Source: Novimethylophilus kurashikiensis (lineage in GTDB: Bacteria; Pseudomonadota; Gammaproteobacteria; Burkholderiales; Methylophilaceae). Taken from it: a stretch of 64,000 bases of DNA. Each line of letters begins with the position of its first letter. The stretch's first letter is position 1. Below, piece by piece: positions 8,358 through 17,207 of this stretch. The notes under the pieces are model-generated. The model did no database searches, was not told the DNA's origin, and saw only the letters and a list, made by a program, of their open reading frames with translations. The stretch is taken from the NCBI RefSeq assembly GCF_003112435.1, contig NZ_BDOQ01000009.1:123913-187912 (forward strand), given 5' to 3'. The translations under genes were made by a program, and so were the position numbers.

Positions 8358-9884
8358 GTGCTTCAACCCAATCACGATCAACCAGCACTTGGCCACTACG
8401 CCTTGGCGGCATTGGCCTGTACTGTCACCGCGCTGATCGCCACGCCGCTACGGCCTTATCTGGACCTCGTGAATATCGTCATGCTGTTTTTGCTGACGGT
8501 GTTTCTGGTTTCGCTACGATTGGGAAAACAGCCTGCCGTATTGGCGGCTTTTCTCAGCGTGGCTTTGTTCGATTTCTTTTTCGTCCCTCCGCGCCTCACG
8601 TTTGCCGTCGCCGATGCGCAATACCTCGTGACCTTTATCGTGATGTTGGCCGTGGCGCTGGTCACGGGCCAATTGACGGCAGGACTGCGCCGCCAGGCTG
8701 AGATTTCGACGCAGGAGGCGCGGCGCAACATTGCGCTCTATGAAATGGCCAAGTCTCTTTCGGGAGCCATGACGCTCGCCCATGTGATCGAGTGTTCGCA
8801 GGATTTTCTGCGCGACGTCATCGGTGTCAAGTCCGACCTGTTGCTGCCGGGCGAGCAGGGCGAGCTCGTCTCAGCCGGCAAGCATGGCGTTTGGTACGAG
8901 GCGCACGTTGCCCTGATGGCTTATGCCGAGGATAGGCGCACTCAGCGTCATCCCCTGACCGAACTTGACGGCGTGCGCTATTACACCTTGCACGGGTCGA
9001 CCCGAACGCGCGGCGTGCTGGTGGTCTCGCCATTGGATGGTGACATCGATGCGCTGGATGCCGATCATGCCTTGTTGGAAGCCGTGGCGTCGCTCATCGC
9101 CATCGCCCTGGAACGGCTGCATTACGTGGAGGTGGCACAAGCCGCGCAGATCGACATGGCGTCGGAACGGCTGCGCAGTTCCATTCTTTCGGCCTTGTCG
9201 CACGATTTGCGCACGCCGCTCACCATTCTTTACGGCCAGGCCGACGCACTGGCACTCACCAAACCGCCCCTGCCGGAAAAGCAGCAACAGGCCGCCGACG
9301 CCATCCGCGAGCAATCCATGCGGTTGTGCAGCCTGGTAGAAAACCTGCTGGACATGGCGCGCTTGCACGCCGGACAAGTCAAGCTGCGCAAGGAGTGGCA
9401 GCCGCTGGAAGAAGTCGTCGGTGCTGCTATCAAGTTGCTGGAACGCAGTCTTGCCGGGCACATGATCAAGACGGCATTGCCGCCCGACCTGCCGTTGCTG
9501 GAGTTCGATGCCGTCCTCATCGAGCGAGTGCTGTGCAATCTGCTGGAAAACGCCATCAAGTATTCGCCGGAGCCTGGCACGATCGAGATCAAGGCAAAGC
9601 AGGTCGATACCAAGGTGGAAGTGGCGGTATGCGACAACGGCACCGGAATCCCCGAAGCGCGGCGCGAGAAGTTATTCGACATGTTCGTGCGCGGTTCGGC
9701 CGAATCGCCGCTGCCGGGCGTCGGACTGGGGCTGGCGATCTGCCGCGCCATCGTCGAGGCGCACGGCGGCGAAATACGCGCCGATGATCGACCTGAAGGC
9801 GGTTCCTGTTTTGTATTCACATTGCCGGTGGGCAACCCACCAGTCATCGAGGCTGAAGCCGAGTTGCCCGAGGTGCGGGTATGA
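8358..9884 (+). CDS. KdpD-like sensor histidine kinase lacking the N-terminal KdpD domain
   Basis: A 508-residue kinase with four membrane helices of a DUF4118 domain (about 12-105), a GAF-like region (about 125-255), a HisKA domain with SHDLRTPLTI (His at 282) and an ATPase domain (GVGLGLAICRAIV). These match the C-terminal half of KdpD. The KdpD nucleotide-binding/Usp-like N-terminal domains (about 400 residues) are absent. The start is GTG at 8358. The stop overlaps the KdpE-like gene by ATGA. The neighbour is kup instead of kdpFABC, so the pair may control low-affinity K+ uptake. That assignment is inference. Confidence 0.88.
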   Translation: MLQPNHDQPALGHYALAALACTVTALIATPLRPYLDLVNIVMLFLLTVFLVSLRLGKQPAVLAAFLSVALFDFFFVPPRLTFAVADAQYLVTFIVMLAVALVTGQLTAGLRRQAEISTQEARRNIALYEMAKSLSGAMTLAHVIECSQDFLRDVIGVKSDLLLPGEQGELVSAGKHGVWYEAHVALMAYAEDRRTQRHPLTELDGVRYYTLHGSTRTRGVLVVSPLDGDIDALDADHALLEAVASLIAIALERLHYVEVAQAAQIDMASERLRSSILSALSHDLRTPLTILYGQADALALTKPPLPEKQQQAADAIREQSMRLCSLVENLLDMARLHAGQVKLRKEWQPLEEVVGAAIKLLERSLAGHMIKTALPPDLPLLEFDAVLIERVLCNLLENAIKYSPEPGTIEIKAKQVDTKVEVAVCDNGTGIPEARREKLFDMFVRGSAESPLPGVGLGLAICRAIVEAHGGEIRADDRPEGGSCFVFTLPVGNPPVIEAEAELPEVRV

Positions 9885-10573
9885 ATTCAGCCATGGCCAG
9901 GATCATTGTGATTGAAGACGAATCGCAAATCCGTAAATTCGTCTGCGATGCACTGCATGAAGCCGGCTGGCAAACCTTCGAAGCTGGGACGGCAGCACAA
10001 GGCGTGGTAGAGGCCGGTACGCGCAAGCCCGACCTCATCATTCTCGACCTGGGATTACCCGACCGCGACGGAGTGGAAGTGGTGCGCGACGTGCGTGCTT
10101 GGTCGGGGCTGCCTATCCTGATCCTTTCCGCGCGCTCGGCAGAAAACGACAAGATCGCGGCGCTCGATGCAGGCGCCGACGATTACCTCACCAAGCCTTT
10201 CGGGGTCGGCGAATTGCTGGCTCGGGTGCGAGCCTTGCTGCGCCGCAATCTACGCACGCCGGAGGCCGACGGTGCTGTCGTCAGTTTTGGTTCCATCGTG
10301 CTGGATCGCGCTCACCGTACCGTTTCCCGCAACGGCGAGGCGCTGCATTTCACCCCTATCGAATATCGCCTGCTGTGCACCCTGGTGGCGAGTGCCGGCA
10401 AGGTGCTGACGCATCGCCAGTTATTGCGTGAGGTGTGGGGGCCGTCCTATGTGGAGAGTAACCATTACTTGCGTATTTTCATCGGTCACCTGAGGCAAAA
10501 ACTGGAAGCCGATCCCGCCCAGCCGCAGCACATCCTGACAGAAACCGGTGTGGGATATCGCTTCCAGCTCTGA
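9881..10573 (+). CDS. KdpE-like response regulator (OmpR family)
   Basis: A 230-residue DNA-binding regulator with a receiver domain (acceptor Asp56 in LIILDLGLPDRDG, switch lysine in YLTKPFGVGEL) and a C-terminal winged helix (about 130-228, ending TETGVGYRFQL). The sequence is closest to KdpE. An ATG four codons further in (9893, MARIIVIEDE) is a reasonable alternative start. It is coupled to the upstream kinase, and kup begins 42 bases downstream. Confidence 0.92.
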   Translation: MNSAMARIIVIEDESQIRKFVCDALHEAGWQTFEAGTAAQGVVEAGTRKPDLIILDLGLPDRDGVEVVRDVRAWSGLPILILSARSAENDKIAALDAGADDYLTKPFGVGELLARVRALLRRNLRTPEADGAVVSFGSIVLDRAHRTVSRNGEALHFTPIEYRLLCTLVASAGKVLTHRQLLREVWGPSYVESNHYLRIFIGHLRQKLEADPAQPQHILTETGVGYRFQL

Positions 10574-10614
10574 GCGCATGACCGCAGATTTTTATTAGTA
10601 GAAGGTTCTTCCCT

Positions 10615-12492
10615 ATGCAATCAACCCCATCCAAAAGCCAAACCGCCGGCCTTGCCCTTGCGGCCTTGGGCGTGGTTTACGGCGATATCGGCACCAGCCC
10701 GCTGTATACCATCCACGAGATTTTTGCCGGCGCGCACCATCCGGTGCCGATGACGCCTGACAATATCCTGGGCATCCTGTCGCTGATTTTCTGGTCACTG
10801 ATCGTGGTCGTGTCTGTCAAGTACATCGCCTTCATCATGCGTGCCGACAACAAGGGTGAGGGCGGCATCATGGCGCTTATGGCCTTGGTTCTACGCGGGG
10901 CGGAAGGAAAATCTTACGCGCCTTGGCTGATGCTGATGGGACTATTCGGCGCGGCCTTGTTCTACGGCGATGGCGTGATTACGCCTGCCATTTCGGTATT
11001 GTCGGCAGTGGAAGGCCTGGAGGTCGCCACGCCCTTGTTCAAGCCTTATGTCATCCCCGTCACGCTGCTGGTGCTGCTGGCCTTGTTTTACTGGCAATAC
11101 AAGGGAACGGCGCGAGTCGGCATGCTGTTTGGGCCGGTGATGATTGTGTGGTTTTCCAGCCTGGCCTTGCTGGGTGTCGTTAATATCCTTCGAGCGCCCC
11201 AAGTGCTTCAAGCGCTGAGCCCATGGCATGCCGCCACCTTCATGTTGGCTGCCCCGAAGTTGGCATTTCTCTCCTTGGGCGCGGTATTCCTGGCCGTGAC
11301 CGGCACGGAAACGCTGTATGCCGACATGGGCCACTTTGGCCGCAAGCCGGTGCAACTGGCCTGGTTTGCCCTGGTGCTACCGGCACTGGTCCTGAATTAT
11401 TTCGGGCAGGGAGCGTTACTGCTGACTAACAAAGACGCACTACAGAACCCGTTTTACCTGATGGCGCCCGATTGGGCCTTGTATCCTCTGGTCGCCCTGG
11501 CAACGGTAGCCACGGTCATTGCCTCGCAGGCGGTGATCTCAGGCGTGTATTCGATTACCCAGCAAGCAATGCAGCTGGGCTATAGCCCGCGGATGGAAGT
11601 GCGCCATACCTCGGGCTCGGCGCAAGGTCAGGTCTATATGCCTGGTATCAACTGGCTGTTATTCATCGCCGTGGTCGGCCTGGTGCTGGGCTTTGGGTCG
11701 TCTACCAGCATTGCGTCGGCTTACGGTATCGCGGTGAGTACGACCATGATCATCACCACAATCCTGGCCTTCATCGTCGTGCGCAACCTATGGAAATGGC
11801 ACTGGCTGGCGAGTACGTTGGTGCTGGGCGTTTTCCTCGTCGTCGATCTTGCCTTTTTCTCCGCCAATATCGTCAAGATTCACGACGGCGGCTGGTTCCC
11901 GCTCACCTTCGGCTTCGGCGTTCTGCTGCTCATGACAACCTGGAAACGCGGACGCAAGCTCCTGACTTCGCGCTTGTTCGCAGAGGCCATGCCGCTCGAT
12001 GTGTTCATCCCTAATATCACTAGCTCTTCGATACAGCGCATACCCGGTACGGCAGTATTCATGACGCAGAACCTCGAAGCCGTACCTCATGCCCTGATGC
12101 ACAGCCTCAAGCATTACAAGGCTATGCACGAACGCATCGTGCTAGCTACAGTAACGGTGGCCGACGAGCCTTATGTAGGCGGCGATCGCCGAGTGAGGGT
12201 CGAATCCATTGCAGGCAATCTCTACAAGGTTCGGGTGACCTACGGTTTCATGGATAAGCCCGACCTGCCGGAGGCGATGACGCACTGTGCGTCCCAGGGA
12301 TTATTACTGGACATGATGGATACTTCTTTCTTCCTCGGCCGTGAGACGCTGATTCCCAAGGTCGGCTCGGACATGGCGCTATGGCGCGAGAAGCTGTTTA
12401 TTGCCATGTTTCGCAATGCAGGCAGCGCGGCTGCCTATTTCAAGCTACCGCCCAATCGCGTGGTGGAACTGGGGGCGCAGGTGGTGTTGTAG
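10615..12492 (+). CDS. kup: Kup low-affinity potassium uptake transporter
   Basis: A 625-residue inner-membrane K+/H+ symporter of the KUP/HAK family. It opens with the diagnostic GVVYGDIGTSPLYT and has about twelve hydrophobic helices to roughly residue 450. A cytoplasmic tail with the family motif IPGTAVFMT follows. Length and motifs match full-length Kup. It follows the KdpD/KdpE-like pair by 42 bases on the same strand and is probably their target or operon partner. Confidence 0.96.
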   Translation: MQSTPSKSQTAGLALAALGVVYGDIGTSPLYTIHEIFAGAHHPVPMTPDNILGILSLIFWSLIVVVSVKYIAFIMRADNKGEGGIMALMALVLRGAEGKSYAPWLMLMGLFGAALFYGDGVITPAISVLSAVEGLEVATPLFKPYVIPVTLLVLLALFYWQYKGTARVGMLFGPVMIVWFSSLALLGVVNILRAPQVLQALSPWHAATFMLAAPKLAFLSLGAVFLAVTGTETLYADMGHFGRKPVQLAWFALVLPALVLNYFGQGALLLTNKDALQNPFYLMAPDWALYPLVALATVATVIASQAVISGVYSITQQAMQLGYSPRMEVRHTSGSAQGQVYMPGINWLLFIAVVGLVLGFGSSTSIASAYGIAVSTTMIITTILAFIVVRNLWKWHWLASTLVLGVFLVVDLAFFSANIVKIHDGGWFPLTFGFGVLLLMTTWKRGRKLLTSRLFAEAMPLDVFIPNITSSSIQRIPGTAVFMTQNLEAVPHALMHSLKHYKAMHERIVLATVTVADEPYVGGDRRVRVESIAGNLYKVRVTYGFMDKPDLPEAMTHCASQGLLLDMMDTSFFLGRETLIPKVGSDMALWREKLFIAMFRNAGSAAAYFKLPPNRVVELGAQVVL

Positions 12493-12604
12493 CACCAGGC
12501 AGAGCTTGCCGTAGGGCTCAACCGAAGACGGCCAGTATTCATAAGCGCAACCGTACGACGAAGGGAGTATGCTTCCAACGATGTAATCAAGTGATCGTGG
12601 GCTT

Positions 12605-13732
12605 ATGATCAGAAAACTACAAAAACAAGGTTATATCGATGCACTGAGAGGCTACGCCATTCTTGGCGTGCTTCTGGTGCATAGCGCCCAACAAGTTCCG
12701 CCGGCAAGCCATGTGCTAAAACTCTTGCGGAATTTCGGCATCTACGGTGTTCAATTGTTCTATGTCGTGAGTGCCTTGGCTTTGTTCATGTCCTGGCATT
12801 TCCGTAACGACCACGAATTATCACCCGTTCGCAATTTTTTCATCCGCCGTCTGTTTCGTATCGCGCCCATGTTCTGGGTAGTTACGGTGGCATTTTTAGC
12901 GCTCTACGGTACGGCCCCTGGCTATTGGGCGCCCAATGGCATTCATGGGTGGCAGATTGTAGGGACACTGCTCTTCGTCAACGGCTTTCATCCCGAGGCG
13001 ATCAATGCTGTCGTGCCCGGCGGCTGGTCGGTGGCCGTGGAGATGTGCTTTTATCTGATACTGCCGCTGCTGTTTTGCTCTATCAAAAACATGCGGACTG
13101 CGCTTGGTTTCCTTGCGATCAGCCTGGGGATTTACATCGTTTCGCCCACCCTCGTAGATAGTCTATTTGCCGGGACTTTTCCGTCGAGGCAGCAATATTT
13201 GCTAGAGAGCTTCAAATACCAGAACTTAATGGGGCAATTACCGGTGTTTGCTATGGGAGTCGTTACCTATTTTATGGTGCGGGATTTCAGCCATAGCCGC
13301 GTGGCTGCAAAGACTGCGCTAGGCGTTGCGGGCGTCATGCTGGTATTAGTGGCGGTCTTTCCAAAATCGCCCCTCATTCACCACCATCTCACTATGGGAG
13401 TCTTGCTCGCAAGCCTAACTTTCACGCTGGCATGCTACCAAGCCAAACGTGTCGCCAACCTGCTGATCGTCTTTATTGGCAAGATCAGCTACAGCATGTA
13501 CCTAACGCAATTTTTCGTCATCTTTACCCTACGAGATCTCCGCGTTTTGCAATACTTTTCCAGGACGGATTGGGGCTGGCTTGCTTACTTTCTCATCGCG
13601 ACTATCTTGATCATCATGGTTTCTACCCTGACGCATCGTTATATCGAACAGCCGGGCATCCGCCTCGGTCAAAAGCTGATCGCCCACCTGGAGTTGACCG
13701 ATGAGAAGCGTGCGACAGAAGCCCCCGCTTGA
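12605..13732 (+). CDS. Acyltransferase family 3 membrane protein (OafA/YrhL type)
   Basis: A 375-residue integral membrane protein with about ten helices. The N-terminal GYIDALRGYAILGVLLVHS contains the conserved Arg and His of the acyltransferase-3 family, which transfers acetyl or other acyl groups onto cell-surface glycans. GGWSVAVEMCFYL and the C-terminal FSYSMYLTQ-like segment (ISYSMYLTQFF) also fit. The substrate cannot be told from the sequence. The ribosome-binding site is weak. It converges on the HAD gene downstream, with no obvious terminator. Confidence 0.88.
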   Translation: MIRKLQKQGYIDALRGYAILGVLLVHSAQQVPPASHVLKLLRNFGIYGVQLFYVVSALALFMSWHFRNDHELSPVRNFFIRRLFRIAPMFWVVTVAFLALYGTAPGYWAPNGIHGWQIVGTLLFVNGFHPEAINAVVPGGWSVAVEMCFYLILPLLFCSIKNMRTALGFLAISLGIYIVSPTLVDSLFAGTFPSRQQYLLESFKYQNLMGQLPVFAMGVVTYFMVRDFSHSRVAAKTALGVAGVMLVLVAVFPKSPLIHHHLTMGVLLASLTFTLACYQAKRVANLLIVFIGKISYSMYLTQFFVIFTLRDLRVLQYFSRTDWGWLAYFLIATILIIMVSTLTHRYIEQPGIRLGQKLIAHLELTDEKRATEAPA

Positions 13733-13760
13733 CCTTAGAGGAGACGGTTTCTTCCTTGGA

Positions 13761-14699
13761 TCACCAGGATAAGGTTGTCGCAATCCAGTTAGGAATCTGG
13801 GACTCGCATTCGGCGAGGCGCATCACCGCGTTCTCTTTGTCCTGCGCGGTTTTGAATTCGGCCAGTTCGTGGCTGAGGATACCTTGCTCGATCAGCAAGG
13901 TGTCGCACCCGGCGGCGTTACCTCCGGCCACGTCGTGATGCAGCGAATCGCCGATCGCCAGCACTCGGTCTTTCGGCGAGCGGCTCAGGCTTTGGATGGC
14001 ATAGCGATAAATCTCCTTGAACGGCTTGCCGATCTGGATCACCGCGCCGCCAGCTGCTTCGTATCGCAAGGCCACCATGCCAGCGCTGGGTTTCAGCCCG
14101 TGGTTGGTGATGCGCATGTGATCCGGGTTAGCGCATATTAGCGGCAGTCCGTTGCTAACGCCGGTTTCGATGAGCATGTCGATGGTCGATTCGCTGATAT
14201 CGGGATTGAGCCCGCTCAACAAGATGAAATCTGCATCGTCCAAATCATGGGCTTGCGCAATATCGAGGCCTTCCAGGAAATGCGCAGAGCGGTCGCTGCT
14301 GATCAAGAAGCAGCGCTTGCCGCTGAATTCTGAAAATACTCCGTCGGCATCCTTGAAAAGCTGCCAGGCCACTTCGCCGGAGGTGACGATGGAGGAATAC
14401 AGGGCTCGCGGAATCCCCAGATGGTGCAGGCGAGTGATATTGTCGTTGGAACGCAGCCCGGAATTGCTCAGTACGCCCACAGCTTTGCCGAGGCGTTGCA
14501 AGTTTTCGAGGGCATCGATGACGCCAGAGTAGGGGGCAATGCCGTTGTGCAAAACGCCCCATTGGTCGATCAGGAAAATGTCGTACTTATCTGCGATGGC
14601 CGATAAGCTCTGGATGAAGCTGGGTTTGCGTGGCGACGGCCAGAATGCCGGTTCCATGCCTTGCAATGCGTCGAGTTCGATTTGACTTGCCAGTTTCAT
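13761..14699 (-). CDS. HAD-superfamily class IIA hydrolase
   Basis: A 312-residue cytosolic phosphatase-like protein. Motif I is DQWGVLHNG, motif II is GVLSNSG, and motifs III/IV lie in QIGKPFKEIY and AIGDSLHHDVAGGNAAG. The cap lies between motifs II and III, as in the NagD/PGP class IIA group. The second aspartate of the canonical DxD in motif I is replaced by tryptophan (DQW), as in the TIGR01459 subfamily, so the phosphatase activity may be unusual. It is a single gene, divergent from the cytochrome c gene. Confidence 0.85.
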   Translation of the reverse strand: MKLASQIELDALQGMEPAFWPSPRKPSFIQSLSAIADKYDIFLIDQWGVLHNGIAPYSGVIDALENLQRLGKAVGVLSNSGLRSNDNITRLHHLGIPRALYSSIVTSGEVAWQLFKDADGVFSEFSGKRCFLISSDRSAHFLEGLDIAQAHDLDDADFILLSGLNPDISESTIDMLIETGVSNGLPLICANPDHMRITNHGLKPSAGMVALRYEAAGGAVIQIGKPFKEIYRYAIQSLSRSPKDRVLAIGDSLHHDVAGGNAAGCDTLLIEQGILSHELAEFKTAQDKENAVMRLAECESQIPNWIATTLSW

Positions 14700-14748
14700 G
14701 CGTGCCTTTCCATTTAAAAACGAGCTCTATGATCGTAAAAAACTGCTA

Positions 14749-14762
14749 TCGATTCCAATCAA
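14749..14762 (+). promoter_or_regulatory. FNR-like box in the HAD/cytochrome c divergent region
   Basis: TCGAT-N4-ATCAA matches nine of ten defined positions of the Fnr/Dnr palindrome. It lies 50 bases before the HAD start and 184 before the cytochrome c start. Which gene it would control is unclear. The remainder of this 246-base gap shows no strong promoter. Confidence 0.3.
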
Positions 14763-14945
14763 TCTTGTCTATTTGAACCATAGTTTTTTATCTATCAATT
14801 TAAATGGGGAGGAATCACTGGAGGAGCAAGCGCGGTAACACACAGATGCCGCATAGAAGAAACCTGAGACTGAATTTGGACTCTATAAACGACAAGGCTG
14901 GATACCAAAGGCCTGACGATTCAATATCATGACCAGGAGATAACC

Positions 14946-15455
14946 ATGAGGATCAACCGCACCATCTTGGCTGCTTCGATCGCAACCGCAGCTATTTTCA
15001 TTCATCAGAACCTGATGGCTGCCGAAGGGCAGATGCAGCAATTCGTCGCAACGCAGGATGGCAGCCCGTTGCAAATCAAGCCGGAGCTATTCGATACGCC
15101 TGCAGCCAAGGAATTCGCCGCCACGGGCAAGAACACTTACATCGGCAATCAGGACGCCATCGCTCGCGGCAAGAAATTATTCCAGTTGTACTCGTGTACG
15201 CAATGCCACGGCGGCGATGCCCAGGGCCAGACGGGCCCCAGCTTGCACGGGCCGAATTTCCACTACGCCAAGGACGCTACGAACAAAGGCATGTTCGAGA
15301 CTATCTGGCACGGCACCAACGGCGGCATGGGTGCCAAAGGTAAGGGGCTGATGGATCCGACGGACCCCACCAATGGTTTGACGCCCGACGAGGTGCTCAA
15401 GATCGAAGCCTGGATCCGTACGCATGGCAGCATCACCGGCAACGAAAAATCCTGA
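14946..15455 (+). CDS. Periplasmic mono-heme cytochrome c
   Basis: A 169-residue exported protein with a signal peptide ending near LMAAEG and one heme-attachment motif, CTQCH (Cys84, Cys87, His88). Downstream methionines in GGMGAKGKGLM could provide the axial ligand. The fold resembles a small class I cytochrome domain preceded by about fifty residues with no recognisable domain. It would act as an electron carrier or as a subunit of a periplasmic oxidoreductase. CAGGAG precedes the ATG by seven bases, and a terminator follows. Confidence 0.9.
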   Translation: MRINRTILAASIATAAIFIHQNLMAAEGQMQQFVATQDGSPLQIKPELFDTPAAKEFAATGKNTYIGNQDAIARGKKLFQLYSCTQCHGGDAQGQTGPSLHGPNFHYAKDATNKGMFETIWHGTNGGMGAKGKGLMDPTDPTNGLTPDEVLKIEAWIRTHGSITGNEKS

Positions 15456-15553
15456 GGCGCGGGCCAAAGATACAACTTGATACAAGGAGTTCATACTTCG
15501 CTTACAAATTTCGGTTTAAATGCTTCTCGTAATGCGAAACATCTCCTCCCTTC

Positions 15554-15580
15554 AGCGGCCTTCATGGCCGCTTATTTTTT
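15554..15580 (+). terminator. Intrinsic terminator after the cytochrome c gene
   Basis: AGCGGCC-TTCAT-GGCCGCT is followed by TATTTTTT. There is no T-run on the other strand, so it acts mainly on rightward transcription. Confidence 0.9.
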
Positions 15581-15610
15581 GTAGTCGCGTCTTAATTCAA
15601 ATCTGCAGTC

Positions 15611-16990
15611 TCATTCATCTTGCTCGACCATGATTCGATAGCAAGGCTCATAGCGGCCCGTGAGCTTCATGCGGTGTTGTTCGACAAAGGCCGATAGCAG
15701 GGCATCCATCTTCTGCATCACCATCTCGTCGCCGTAAATCTCAAATTTGCCGTGCTTTTCAATGGCGCGGATGCCTGCATCCTTGATATTGCCGGCCACG
15801 ATGCCGGAAAACGCGCGGCGTAGATTGGCGATCAGCGTGTGCTTGGGCTGGTCGAGATGCAGCTTGAGCTTGCGCATGTTGTCGTGGGTGGGATGGAAGG
15901 GCCGTTGCATCTCGTGCTCGATCTTGAGCTGCGAATCGAAGTAATAGGCGTCCCTGTTCTGCTTGCGGTAATCGCGCACGGTCTTGATGCCGGCCTGAAT
16001 TTCCTGCGCGACCAGGACCGGATCGTCGATGATGATCTTGTAGCGTCTCTGCGCCTCCACGCCCAGTACCTCGCCGATGAACTGGTCGATCTGCATGAAA
16101 TAATCCTCTGCGCTTTTCGGCCCGGTGAATATCAGCGGAAAAGGCAGGTCAGCGTTCTTGGGATTGAGCAGCACGCCCAGCACGTAAAAAATTTCTTCTG
16201 CTGTACCCGCGCCGCCGGGGAACACGACAAAGCCATGGCCGAAGCGGATGAAAGCTTCCAGCCGTTTTTCCACGTCCGGCAAGATCACCAGCTCGTTGAC
16301 GATGGGATTCGGCGATTCGCCGGCGATGATGCCCGGTTCGGTAAAGCCGATGTAGCGTCCCTTACCGATACGCTGCTTGGCGTGGCCGATGGCGGCGCCT
16401 TTCATCGGGCCCTTCATCGCGCCAGGGCCGCAGCCGGTACAGATGTCGAGCCCGCGCAGGCCGAGTTGGTACCCGACGTGCTTGGTGTATTCGTATTCCT
16501 GCCGATTGATGGAATGCCCGCCCCAGCACACCACGATCTTGGGGTCGGTCCGAGGCCTGAGCACCGAGGCGTTGCGCAGGATGTGGAACACCGCGTCGGT
16601 AATGCCTTCCGATTCGTCGAGATCGAAGCGCGGGTTGCCGCGGATTTCCTCGTGCATGTAGATGACGTCGCGCAGCACCGAGAACAAGTGCTCCTGGATG
16701 CCGACGATGAGCCGGCCATCGACGAACGCTGTGGCAGGCGCATTGCTGATATCAAGCTTGATGCCGCGCGGACGTTGGATGATCCGGATGTCGAAATCGC
16801 TGTAGCGTTCCAGCAGTTCCTTGGCATCGTCGAGCTCGTTGCCGGTGTTGAGCACGGCCAGTGAGCAATTACGGTAGAGCTCGTGCAAGCTGCCGTGACC
16901 GCTATCGAGCAATTTGGCGGCTTCCGTTCTCGAAAGTACTTCGAGACGGCCGAGAGGGGCGATCTGGGTGTCGTGGACGGGATATTCCAT
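15611..16990 (-). CDS. ppnN: Pyrimidine/purine nucleotide 5'-monophosphate nucleosidase (PpnN/YgdH)
   Basis: A 459-residue cytosolic LOG-family enzyme that hydrolyses the N-glycosidic bond of nucleoside monophosphates to base and ribose 5-phosphate. The central Rossmann domain carries the diagnostic PGGAGTAEEIFYV. N-terminal (DUF4478-like) and C-terminal (DUF3412-like) extensions give the full length known for PpnN, about 450 residues, rather than the short LOG form. In E. coli PpnN is a (p)ppGpp target. The gene is monocistronic and convergent with the cytochrome c gene. Confidence 0.93.
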   Translation of the reverse strand: MEYPVHDTQIAPLGRLEVLSRTEAAKLLDSGHGSLHELYRNCSLAVLNTGNELDDAKELLERYSDFDIRIIQRPRGIKLDISNAPATAFVDGRLIVGIQEHLFSVLRDVIYMHEEIRGNPRFDLDESEGITDAVFHILRNASVLRPRTDPKIVVCWGGHSINRQEYEYTKHVGYQLGLRGLDICTGCGPGAMKGPMKGAAIGHAKQRIGKGRYIGFTEPGIIAGESPNPIVNELVILPDVEKRLEAFIRFGHGFVVFPGGAGTAEEIFYVLGVLLNPKNADLPFPLIFTGPKSAEDYFMQIDQFIGEVLGVEAQRRYKIIIDDPVLVAQEIQAGIKTVRDYRKQNRDAYYFDSQLKIEHEMQRPFHPTHDNMRKLKLHLDQPKHTLIANLRRAFSGIVAGNIKDAGIRAIEKHGKFEIYGDEMVMQKMDALLSAFVEQHRMKLTGRYEPCYRIMVEQDE

Positions 16991-17207
16991 GCGTGTTCGC
17001 TTGTGATTGTTGATTGGGGCCGCAGCGGGCTTGGTATAACCACGTTATGCAAAGCACTCATACTGCGCTGTTCGGTATGGTACAGAAACCTCGGGTCGAA
17101 ATGCAGCACATCCCCGAGGCAAGCCGTACCGACAGTATCTGCCAATGCTGTACCATTCGCAGTGTTTTTGCCATTTCAGGAGAAATCAAGGCCATCCGGC
17201 CTTTGTT

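Noticed and set aside
15839..16864. 341-codon plus-strand frame opposite ppnN
   Set aside because: Same reason: it mirrors a well-supported gene and has no recognisable motif.
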